Under the pieces are notes generated by a model. It saw only the letters and a list, made by a program, of their open reading frames with translations. It ran no database searches and was not told the origin of the DNA. This document shows positions 1 through 5,390 of a DNA stretch of 11,698 nt, in pieces. Each line of letters begins with the position of its first letter. The stretch's first letter is position 1. Origin of the DNA: Deltaproteobacteria bacterium. GTDB taxonomy: Bacteria > Desulfobacterota > Desulfovibrionia > Desulfovibrionales > Desulfovibrionaceae. A program made the translations under genes and the position numbers. The DNA is taken from NCBI GenBank assembly GCA_031253875.1, contig JAIRVN010000173.1, positions 1-11,698 on the forward strand, read 5' to 3'.

Positions 1-1454
1 CCCGCGCCCTGTCCGTGGATCGCACAGCGAAGACCGTGTTGACGCGCCATGTGACGACCGGCAGGGAAGAAACGCTGCCCTACGACAAACTGTGCATCGC
101 CACGGGCGCCCGTCCCCGCATGCCGGAAGTGCCGGGGCGCGACCTGGACGGCGTGCTGTCCATTACCCGCCTGGAGGCGGCCGAGCGTATCCGCAAGGCG
201 TGCGAACACGGCGAGATCAGCGAAGCCGTGATCGTCGGCGGGGGTTTTATCGGCCTGGAGGCTGCCGTGGCCCTGGCCGACATGTGGGGCGTGAAGACCA
301 GCGTGGTGGAGATGCTGCCGCATATTCTGTCCGGGGCGCTGCCCGCCAATATGTCGCACATGGCGCGCCATGACTGCCAGAGCCGTGATGTGGCGGTGCA
401 TACGTCTGAAAAGGTCGTGCGCCTGGAAGGCGAAAACGGCAGGGTGGCCCGCGTTGTCACGGACAAGCGGACCTTGCCCGCGCAGTTGGTGATTTTTTCC
501 GCAGGCTTTATTCCCAACAGCCGGCTGGCTGCGGAGGCCGGCCTTGACTGCACGCCTTTTGGGGCCATCCGCGTCAATGAGCGCATGCAGACTTCCGACC
601 CGGACATCTATGCGGGCGGCGACTGCGTCAGCGTGCCGAATCTCATCACCGGCAAGCCCGGATATTTTCCGCTCGGTTCCATGGCCAACCGGCAGGGCCG
701 CGTCATCGGCACCAATCTCGCGGGGTTGTCGGCCAGCTTCCCCGGCGCCGTGGGCGCCTGGGCCGTCAAACTGTTCACGCTTTCGTTCTGCGGAACGGGC
801 CTGAGCGTGGAAAAGGCCGGGGCGGAAGGTTTTGACGCGGTGTCCGTAGGCGTGGAGCAGCTTGACCGCGCCCATTTCTATCCCGAAAAGGACATGATGC
901 ATCTTGAACTGACGGTCGAACGCGGCACGGGCCGCGTGCTCGGCGCGCAGGGCGCGTCCGTCTCGCCGGACGCGATCAAGGCCCGCATTGACGCCATCAG
1001 CGGGGTGCTGCAATACGCCAGGCCGACCGTGGACGAGATCAGCAACCTCGAAGTCGCCTACGCGCCGCCCTTTGCTTCGGCCATGGACATCGTCAATACC
1101 GTGGGCAACGTGGCGGACAACACTCTGGCCGGACGCTGCCGCGGCCAGGATGTGCCGGCCTTCATGGATTCCTGGCACAAACGCAAGGAAAACAACATCT
1201 TTTTTGCGGATATCCGTCCGGCAGGCGGCTCGGCGGAGCTTGCGGCAACCTACTCCGGCGAATGGCATGCCATTCCATTGGAAGAGATGGAACAACGCGT
1301 GGGCGAATTTCCCAGGGATCGCCCGGTTTCCCTGATCTGCAACACCGGCTTGCGCGCGTACGACGCCCAACTCATCCTGGCGCGCCACGGCATCGCGAGC
1401 GTCAACGCCTTCGGAGGCATGCAGGCGGTGCTGAAATCCGGTCTGAAACCGTAA
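1..1454 (+). CDS. CoA-disulfide-reductase/NADH-oxidase-like flavoprotein with C-terminal rhodanese domain (5' partial)
   Basis: This is a class of FAD/NAD(P)H-dependent pyridine nucleotide-disulfide oxidoreductase that reduces disulfides or related sulfur species in the cytoplasm. The frame is open to the left edge (from base 3), and the N-terminal FAD-binding glycine motif and the redox-active cysteine expected near residue 40 are missing, so the gene starts outside the window; the GTG at 15 is not the true start. Visible parts in order are: YDKLCIATGARP (end of the first FAD half), the NAD-binding loop VIVGGGFIGLEAA (about 228-266), the second FAD motif TSDPDIYAGGDC (about 591-626), the dimerisation domain, and a rhodanese-like domain from about 1190. 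The rhodanese active loop CNTGLR has its cysteine codon at 1338-1340. This fusion is known in CoADR-RHD proteins. The gene is followed 15 bases later by the NfeD gene. The subfamily is fairly certain, the exact substrate is not. Confidence 0.9.
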   Translation, partial: RALSVDRTAKTVLTRHVTTGREETLPYDKLCIATGARPRMPEVPGRDLDGVLSITRLEAAERIRKACEHGEISEAVIVGGGFIGLEAAVALADMWGVKTSVVEMLPHILSGALPANMSHMARHDCQSRDVAVHTSEKVVRLEGENGRVARVVTDKRTLPAQLVIFSAGFIPNSRLAAEAGLDCTPFGAIRVNERMQTSDPDIYAGGDCVSVPNLITGKPGYFPLGSMANRQGRVIGTNLAGLSASFPGAVGAWAVKLFTLSFCGTGLSVEKAGAEGFDAVSVGVEQLDRAHFYPEKDMMHLELTVERGTGRVLGAQGASVSPDAIKARIDAISGVLQYARPTVDEISNLEVAYAPPFASAMDIVNTVGNVADNTLAGRCRGQDVPAFMDSWHKRKENNIFFADIRPAGGSAELAATYSGEWHAIPLEEMEQRVGEFPRDRPVSLICNTGLRAYDAQLILARHGIASVNAFGGMQAVLKSGLKP

Positions 1455-1469
1455 GGCCCGAGGTCTGCC

Positions 1470-2321
1470 ATGAGTATACCGATCTTATGGGTTATCGGCG
1501 GCGTGCTGTGCGCGCTGGTGGAAATGGCCATGCCGCTTATGGTAGTGATTTTCTTCGCTTTCGGCGCCTGGATGGCGGCTGCCGCAGCAGGGCTTGGCTA
1601 TGGTCTGGACTGGCAGTTCGGCATCTTTATCACGGTGTCGATCCTGTCCCTTGTCCTGCTGCGTAGGCACGCCAGGGCGTTTTTCAGCGGCAGGGCCAGA
1701 AGCGGAGAGGATGCGGGCGCTCATCCCATGCTTGGCAGAAGCGGTGTTGTCAGCAAGATCATCACGCCCTTTGAGCCAGGTGAAATAACTATCGGCGGCA
1801 GCTTCTGGCGCGCCACGGCCGCCAGGCCCGTTGATTTCGGCGAGCAGGTGCGCGTGCTCAGCGCCTTGCCCGATGATGCCCTGACTCTGTATGTGGAACC
1901 CTTGCGTCCCGATGGGGATGGATATAAGGAGAACATGCATGGAAGGCTATGTTATTCTCGGGTTTTTCGCTCTACTGACGGTTGTCGTCATGATCAAGAC
2001 AGCGGTGGTTGTCCCCAACCAGTTGGCCTATGTTGTCGAACGCCTGGGGAAGTTCAACAAGGTGCTGTACGCGGGCTTTCACATCCTGTTTCCCTTTGTG
2101 GACAGGGTGGCCTACAGGCGTTCGCTCAAGGAACAGGTGCTGGACGTGCCCAAGCAGACCTGCATCACCCGCGACAACGTGAGCGTGGATGTGGATGGCG
2201 TTATATATCTTCAGGTCATCACGCCGGAAAAATCCGCCTACGGCATCAGCGATTACGAATGGGGAGCGGTACAGCTCGCCCAGACCTCGCTGCGTTCCGT
2301 CATCGGCAAGCTGGAGCTTGA
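1470..2321 (+). CDS. NfeD-like membrane protein; reading frame runs on into the next gene
   Basis: Residues 1-75 form about three hydrophobic segments starting SIPILWVIGGVLCALVEMA. They are followed by a short basic stretch and a beta-rich OB-fold-like part (roughly residues 85-148: LGRSGVVSKI ... GGSFWRATA ... FGEQVRVLS ... LTLYVEPL). This is the layout of short NfeD proteins, which partner SPFH/stomatin proteins in membrane microdomains; the SPFH gene follows directly. A short NfeD protein normally ends soon after the LTLYVEPL strand (about base 1908), but here the frame stays open until a TGA at 2319-2321, overlapping the SPFH gene by 383 bases with a tail that has no NfeD character. One extra base in the G-run at 1914-1917 would bring the frame to the TAA at 1925-1927, inside the SPFH ribosome binding site, so the biologically meaningful part is probably 1470 to about 1927. 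A GAGG at 1460-1463 precedes the ATG. Confidence 0.75.
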   Translation: MSIPILWVIGGVLCALVEMAMPLMVVIFFAFGAWMAAAAAGLGYGLDWQFGIFITVSILSLVLLRRHARAFFSGRARSGEDAGAHPMLGRSGVVSKIITPFEPGEITIGGSFWRATAARPVDFGEQVRVLSALPDDALTLYVEPLRPDGDGYKENMHGRLCYSRVFRSTDGCRHDQDSGGCPQPVGLCCRTPGEVQQGAVRGLSHPVSLCGQGGLQAFAQGTGAGRAQADLHHPRQRERGCGWRYISSGHHAGKIRLRHQRLRMGSGTARPDLAAFRHRQAGA

Positions 2322-2865
2322 TCGCACTTTTGAGGAACGCGCCAAGATCAACCAGGAAGTGGTCGAAGCGCTGGACGCGGCTACCGCGCCCTGGGGGGTG
2401 AAGGTATTGCGCTACGAAATCCGCGATATCACGCCGCCCCGCACGGTCATGGAAGCCATGGAAAAACAGATGCGCGCCGAACGGGAAAAGCGTGCCGCCA
2501 TCGCCCAGTCCGAAGGGGAAATGCAGGCGCAGATCAATAGGTCTGAAGGCGAAAAACAGGCGCTTATCAATCAATCCGAAGGGGAAAAGCAGGCCATGAA
2601 GAACAAGGCCGAAGGCGAAAGCGCGCAAATCACCATTGTCGCCGACGCTACGGCCGAAGGCATACGCATGGTCGCGCAGCAGCTTGCACAGGCCAACGGC
2701 ATCACCGCCGCGCAACTGCGCATTGCGGAATCGTACATCGAGCAGTTCGGCAAGCTGGCCAAGGCCAACAACACCACGATTATCCCGGCGGATGTGGCAA
2801 ACGTGGCGGCGATGGTCGCGGCGATGACCAGCATAATCAAGGGCCGGCCCGGGCCGGATGCGTAA
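1939..2865 (+). CDS. SPFH/stomatin/prohibitin-family membrane protein (QmcA-like)
   Basis: This 308-residue protein is a membrane-anchored SPFH (band 7) protein, a family that forms oligomeric scaffolds in lipid microdomains. The start at 1939 is chosen because AAGGAG at 1926-1931 lies 7 bases upstream and the protein then begins with one hydrophobic anchor (MEGYVILGFFALLTVVVMI). The upstream ATG at 1891 lies inside the NfeD domain. The SPFH domain covers about residues 24-190, with typical stretches AYVVERLGKF, PFVDRVAYRRSL and CITRDNVSVDVDGVIYLQV. A long helical region follows (about 170-250) with four 11-residue repeats of the SEGEKQA type, then an Ala-rich helix and a short disordered tail. 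It pairs with the preceding NfeD gene, as in many bacteria, and its last 8 bases overlap the start of rimO. Confidence 0.93.
   Translation: MEGYVILGFFALLTVVVMIKTAVVVPNQLAYVVERLGKFNKVLYAGFHILFPFVDRVAYRRSLKEQVLDVPKQTCITRDNVSVDVDGVIYLQVITPEKSAYGISDYEWGAVQLAQTSLRSVIGKLELDRTFEERAKINQEVVEALDAATAPWGVKVLRYEIRDITPPRTVMEAMEKQMRAEREKRAAIAQSEGEMQAQINRSEGEKQALINQSEGEKQAMKNKAEGESAQITIVADATAEGIRMVAQQLAQANGITAAQLRIAESYIEQFGKLAKANNTTIIPADVANVAAMVAAMTSIIKGRPGPDA
2509..2640 (+). repeat. Four in-frame 33-bp repeats encoding hendecads in the SPFH protein
   Basis: Residues 191-234 read as four 11-residue units: SEGEMQAQINR, SEGEKQALINQ, SEGEKQAMKNK and AEGESAQITIV. The DNA units are similar but not identical. An 11-residue period fits a right-handed coiled coil, as expected of the stalk of stomatin-like proteins. 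Confidence 0.8.
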
Positions 2866-4144
2866 GGTTTATGCCATAAGTCTCGGCTGCCCGAAAAATC
2901 GGGTGGATACGGAACGCGCGCTGGGTTCGCTCGGCCCGGTGCGCATGGTGGAACACCTGGGCCGGGCGGATCTGATCTTCATCAATACCTGCGGCTTTAT
3001 CCTGCCTGCGGTGGAAGAGTCGGTACGCACGGTGCTTGAGGCCATCGCGCACAGAGCGGGACTCAGGCGCAGGCCCGTTCTGGCCGTGGCGGGCTGTCTG
3101 GTGGGCCGTTATGGGGCAAAAGATCTGGCGAAGGATCTGCCCGAGGTTGACGTGTGGCTCGACAACCGGGCCTTGGAAGACTGGCCCGCGCTGCTTGCCA
3201 GCGCCCTGCGGCGGAACCCGGCCGCGCCGGCCAGGCTTTTGTCCACGGGACCTTCGTATGCCTGGTTGAAAATCAGTGACGGATGCCGGCACGCGTGCGC
3301 GTTTTGCACCATCCCCGCGATACGCGGGGCGCAGCGTTCGAGCCCGCTGGAAGAACTGGCGCAGGAAGCGCAAGGCCTGCTGGAGCAGGGGGTGCGCGAA
3401 CTGGTGCTGGTGGCGCAGGATCTGACGGATTGGGGAAGAGATTTGAGAAAACGCCGGAACCTTGTATCCTTGCTGGAATGGCTGCTGCGGCTTGAAGGGC
3501 TTGTCTGGCTGCGTCTTCTGTATCTGTATCCTGCCGGCATAACGCCGCGTTTTTTGGATTTTATGAGAGAGACGGCTCAAACGCTGCTGCCGTATTTTGA
3601 TATCCCCTTGCAGCACGCGCACCCGGAAATTCTGGCGAAGATGGGACGGCCCTTTGCGCGCGATCCGCGCCGGGTCGTGGACGCCGTGCGCGCCAAATTG
3701 CCGGACGCCGCCCTGCGCACCAGCCTGATTGCGGGCTTTCCGGGAGAAACGGATCGGCATTTTGCAAGCTTGCGCGCTTTCGTGCGCGAGGCGCGCTTTG
3801 ATCATCTGGGGGTATTCAGCTACCGGGCGGAAGAAGGCACGCCCGCGGCCGCTATGCCCGGCCAGGTTCCGGAAGAGATCAGGGAAGAGCGGCGCGCGGA
3901 TCTTATGCGCCTCCAGGCGGAAATAAGCGCGGAAAAACTGGAGGCCTTGGCCGGCAGGCGTATGCAGGTGCTGGTGGACGCCGTGCATCCCGAATGGCCC
4001 GGACTGCATACCGGCCGGGTGTGGATGCAAGCGCCGGAAATCGACGGCGTCACCTATGTGAGCGGCCCGGGCGTGCGGCCCGGTGTGCTGGTGGACGCCG
4101 AAATTGTGGAAACGCGGGATTATGATCTGAACGCCCTGGCGTGA
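2858..4144 (+). CDS. rimO: Ribosomal protein S12 methylthiotransferase RimO
   Basis: RimO is a radical-SAM enzyme that adds a methylthio group to a conserved aspartate of ribosomal protein S12, using two Fe-S clusters. The protein has 428 residues, normal for RimO. The N-terminal methylthiotransferase domain shows its three cluster cysteines: C11 (SLGCPKNRVDTE, the RimO signature), C45 (FINTCGFI) and C80 (VAGCLVGRY). The radical-SAM motif is CRHACAFC (C143, C147, C150), followed by a TIPAIRG stretch and later YLYPAGIT and FDIPLQH. A TRAM-like RNA-binding domain closes the protein (about residues 365-428). The ATG overlaps the end of the SPFH gene by 8 bases. No ribosome binding site is visible; a 14-bp G/C-only palindrome sits directly before the ATG, so translation probably depends on coupling to the upstream gene. 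Confidence 0.97.
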   Translation: MRKVYAISLGCPKNRVDTERALGSLGPVRMVEHLGRADLIFINTCGFILPAVEESVRTVLEAIAHRAGLRRRPVLAVAGCLVGRYGAKDLAKDLPEVDVWLDNRALEDWPALLASALRRNPAAPARLLSTGPSYAWLKISDGCRHACAFCTIPAIRGAQRSSPLEELAQEAQGLLEQGVRELVLVAQDLTDWGRDLRKRRNLVSLLEWLLRLEGLVWLRLLYLYPAGITPRFLDFMRETAQTLLPYFDIPLQHAHPEILAKMGRPFARDPRRVVDAVRAKLPDAALRTSLIAGFPGETDRHFASLRAFVREARFDHLGVFSYRAEEGTPAAAMPGQVPEEIREERRADLMRLQAEISAEKLEALAGRRMQVLVDAVHPEWPGLHTGRVWMQAPEIDGVTYVSGPGVRPGVLVDAEIVETRDYDLNALA

Positions 4145-4281
4145 AAAGCAGGGCCGATGCAGTGCTTCAGTTGTGCCGCAAGTTCGCCGACCAGACCCGG
4201 ATTGGCCCTGGCGTGCGCTTCGCGCGCCTTTTCCAGCGTGCTGCGGCTGGCGTCAACCTGATCAGAGATTTTTGCCCTTAA
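4141..4281. other. GC-rich tail after rimO with two competing short reading frames
   Basis: Two frames on opposite strands share this stretch and I cannot decide between them. On the + strand a GTG at 4141 overlaps the rimO stop (GTGA) and opens 46 codons up to the TAA at 4279-4281, beginning KSRADAVLQLCRKFADQ; the overlap is of the kind used for translational coupling. On the - strand, codons from about 4266 down to the TAA at 4120-4122 read DQVDASRSTLEKAREAHARA and on; they have no convincing start and could be the 3' end of a gene whose front part is lost. Both frames have G/C-rich third positions. Just beyond about 4265 the DNA turns markedly AT-richer. I recognise neither product. Confidence 0.3.
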
Positions 4282-4445
4282 CGATAAGCGTTTTGTGTCT
4301 GTATAGCCCGGCATCGCCGTTGCGCTTCTTCGTGCGATGCGTAAGGGAACATTTTACCGTTGGGGGAAACGACAAAAAATTTCACCTCCCAGTGTCCGGT
4401 GCATTCATTCCGCTTTTTCTCTGTTACAACACGCCATCGGTTCAT
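4278..4445 (-). CDS. Small protein of unknown function (55 residues)
   Basis: I do not recognise this protein. Support for the gene comes from its signals. The ATG (4443-4445) follows a strong ribosome binding site GGAGGT 4 bases upstream (4450-4455), and a perfect TATAAT box lies at 4478-4483. The product begins MNRWRVVTEKKRNECTGHWE, continues with two probable beta strands (VKFFVVSPNG, then KMFPYA) and ends in a charged helix (SHEEAQRRCRAIQTQNAYR). This strand-turn-strand-helix outline with a W and a SPNGK turn resembles small DNA- or RNA-binding folds in general, but that is only an impression. There are two cysteines and no membrane segment. Its 3' end touches the GC-rich stretch after rimO, and the gene points away from the tRNA-Pro gene. 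Base composition is lower in G+C than rimO, which fits an accessory gene. Confidence 0.65.
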   Translation of the reverse strand: MNRWRVVTEKKRNECTGHWEVKFFVVSPNGKMFPYASHEEAQRRCRAIQTQNAYR

Positions 4446-4477
4446 AGCTACCTCCAAATTTTCAATAACAGCTAATC

Positions 4478-4483
4478 ATTATA
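4478..4483 (-). promoter_or_regulatory. -10 box of the 55-residue small gene
   Basis: On the minus strand the sequence reads TATAAT, 32 bases before the ATG at 4445. A perfect TTGACA lies at 4508-4513 but 24 bases away, too far for a normal -35 box. At 17-18 bases there is only a weak match (TTCAAG) inside an imperfect inverted repeat, TTGAAGC with GCTTGAA (4493-4507). That suggests an activator or repressor site overlapping the -35 position. Confidence 0.5.
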
Positions 4484-4513
4484 CAATAACCGTTGAAGCT
4501 GCTTGAATGTCAA

Positions 4514-4726
4514 GAGACATGCACATTTTTTTATAAGAATCTGCCATCGTAGTACGGGTACAGTGAAAAACATATGCTGGCCAAAAAAGTTTGCCTCTGA
4601 AAACGCGATTGACCTTCCCCGATCTTTTAAACCAGGGTAAAGGTTGGCATCAGACAGGCCGCATGTGCGACCAATGCCTTCAGCCCGTTTATCGGGTTTT
4701 CCTGGGATGCGATGTCGAGGAGAATG
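4514..4726. other. Intergenic stretch between the small gene and the tRNA promoter
   Basis: I see no convincing gene here. It is moderately AT-rich on its left and has only short overlapping frames without good start signals. A small hairpin CCCG-TTTAT-CGGG followed by TTTT lies at 4684-4700 and could be a weak terminator for a short + strand transcript. Confidence 0.4.
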
Positions 4727-4755
4727 TTGACAGGGATAGCGCTTCGGCGTACATA
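4727..4755 (+). promoter_or_regulatory. Sigma-70-type promoter of the tRNA-Pro gene
   Basis: TTGACA (4727-4732), a 17-base spacer and TACATA (4750-4755) lie just before the tRNA, which begins at 4768. This is a strong consensus-like promoter in the correct place and orientation. Confidence 0.85.
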
Positions 4756-4767
4756 CGCCTTTCGCGT

Positions 4768-4844
4768 CGGGATGTAGCGCAGCCTGGAAGCGCACTTGAA
4801 TGGGGTTCAAGGGGTCGGAGGTTCAAATCCTCTCATCCCGACCA
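4768..4844 (+). tRNA. tRNA-Pro, anticodon GGG
   Basis: A full cloverleaf can be drawn in 77 nt including an encoded CCA. The acceptor stem is CGGGATG (4768-4774) with CATCCCG (4834-4840), followed by A and CCA (4842-4844). The D stem is GCGC (4777-4780) with GCGC (4790-4793). The anticodon stem is CTTGA/TCAAG with loop ATGGGGT, which puts the anticodon GGG at 4802-4804 and a G at position 37, as expected of proline tRNAs. The T stem is GGAGG/CCTCT (one G-T pair) with loop TTCAAAT. The tRNA reads proline CCC codons. A promoter and a terminator frame it as a single-gene unit. Its 3' half is a common type of integration site for mobile elements, and accessory-looking DNA follows. Confidence 0.97.
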
Positions 4845-4855
4845 GAGATTACAGA

Positions 4856-4884
4856 GGTTTACGGAGATGCCGTAAACCTTTTTT
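4856..4884 (+). terminator. Rho-independent terminator of tRNA-Pro
   Basis: A perfect 9-bp stem, GGTTTACGG with CCGTAAACC, and a 5-base loop AGATG are followed by a run of six T, 11 bases after the tRNA CCA. Confidence 0.92.
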
Positions 4885-4892
4885 CTTTCCGA

Positions 4893-4912
4893 GCTACCAC
4901 CGGGCTACCACC
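4893..4912 (+). repeat. Short tandem direct repeat GCTACCACC
   Basis: GCTACCACC occurs twice with an 11-base period (4893-4901 and 4904-4912), directly after the tRNA terminator. It could be an arm-type binding site or a scar of an integrated element. It could equally be chance. Confidence 0.4.
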
Positions 4913-4950
4913 GCAGAAACGATACAGCCCCCATGCTGGTTGATCTGTCC

Positions 4951-4992
4951 CCTGTCGAGTAGACAGGCAAAAAGGGAACTCGGCGAGTGCCC
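4951..4992 (+). other. Two tandem RNA hairpins in the leader of the small membrane protein genes
   Basis: The first hairpin is CCTGTC-GAGTA-GACAGG (4951-4967, six perfect pairs). The second is GGGAACTC-GGC-GAGTGCCC (4974-4992, seven pairs and one A-G mismatch). They lie about 60-100 bases before the first small gene. No T-run follows, so they are not ordinary terminators. A structured leader is possible but I match them to no known riboswitch. Confidence 0.4.
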
Positions 4993-5048
4993 AGGCGTCC
5001 GATAGACAGAGGCCGCAAAAGTGGCTACTGTACTTTCGAGGCTGGAAA

Positions 5049-5201
5049 ATGGGAAAGCAGAAAGTAGAGCGTATTGCTGACTTTCTTGAAAAGCTGGCGG
5101 TTGCCGGGATTGCGCTGGCTATTTTCCAGGATAACTATACCGGCATAGGATGAGCTGCGGTTTTCTTTGCGTTCAGCCTAATGCTTACAAGGGAGGCGTA
5201 A
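5049..5201 (+). pseudogene. Small two-helix membrane protein interrupted by an in-frame TGA
   Basis: From the ATG at 5049 the frame reads MGKQKVERIADFLEKLAVAG and on through one hydrophobic helix, ending at a TGA (5151-5153) after 34 codons. Reading on in the same frame gives a second hydrophobic stretch, AAVFFAFSLMLTREA, up to the TAA at 5199-5201. With the TGA read through, this would be a 50-residue protein of two membrane helices joined by a short loop. It resembles small two-helix proteins I associate with mobile DNA of related bacteria, though I cannot name a family. The simplest reading is a nonsense mutation that leaves a one-helix product. A recoding event at the TGA is possible but unproven. 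The start has only a weak GAGG at 5038-5041. The TAA lies 2 bases before the next ATG, and the last codons contain the next gene's ribosome binding site. Confidence 0.5.
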
Positions 5202-5203
5202 AA

Positions 5204-5293
5204 ATGACTACTACATGGATTCTCTATGTCATAATTGGCTTAGCTGCCAGCGCCTACGGCTTCTACCTTGTCCGCAAGGAAAAACGCCAATAG
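5204..5293 (+). CDS. Single-pass membrane microprotein (29 residues)
   Basis: The product starts MTTTWILYVIIGLAASAYGF and ends in a basic tail, YLVRKEKRQ. It is one hydrophobic helix of about 20 residues with positive charges at the C-terminal end, so it should insert with the tail in the cytoplasm. A strong ribosome binding site GGGAGG (5191-5196) lies 7 bases before the ATG, and the frame of the preceding small gene ends 2 bases upstream, so the two are likely one translational unit. A terminator follows at 5320. The function is unknown. A single basic-tailed helix could be a regulator of a membrane protein, a toxin-like peptide or a partner of the preceding protein. I cannot tell which. 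Confidence 0.6.
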   Translation: MTTTWILYVIIGLAASAYGFYLVRKEKRQ

Positions 5294-5319
5294 CGGCTAA
5301 CACACAAGCTTACAGTACA

Positions 5320-5346
5320 AGGCGGTTCACCAGAGCTGCCTTTTTT
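5320..5346 (+). terminator. Rho-independent terminator after the small membrane protein genes
   Basis: A stem AGGCGG with CTGCCT (six pairs, one G-T) and a 10-base loop are followed by TTTTTT, 27 bases after the stop of the 29-residue gene. Confidence 0.7.
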
Positions 5347-5390
5347 GTTGCCGACGTAAAAATCCGGTATTCAGATAGTAGAGGTGACCT

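Noticed and set aside
2837..4030. Long minus-strand frame (397 codons) opposite rimO
   Set aside because: rimO is certain from its motifs. The antisense product is rich in Arg, Gln and Pro, typical of the shadow of a GC-rich gene.
4508..4513. TTGACA on the minus strand as -35 box of the 55-residue gene
   Set aside because: It is 24 bases from the TATAAT box, too far for normal sigma-70 spacing, so only the -10 box is called.
4893..4992. CRISPR array or known riboswitch near the tRNA
   Set aside because: There are only two 9-base repeats 11 bases apart with no spacers of regular length, and the hairpins match no riboswitch core I know.
4591..5005. Plus-strand frames running through the tRNA-Pro gene
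   Set aside because: They are translations of the tRNA and its terminator, for example the segment encoded by the T arm, and have no ribosome binding site.
5154..5190. SECIS-like element after the in-frame TGA
   Set aside because: Only a weak stem with an interruption can be drawn, and a tiny membrane protein is an unlikely selenoprotein. It is kept only as a remote alternative.
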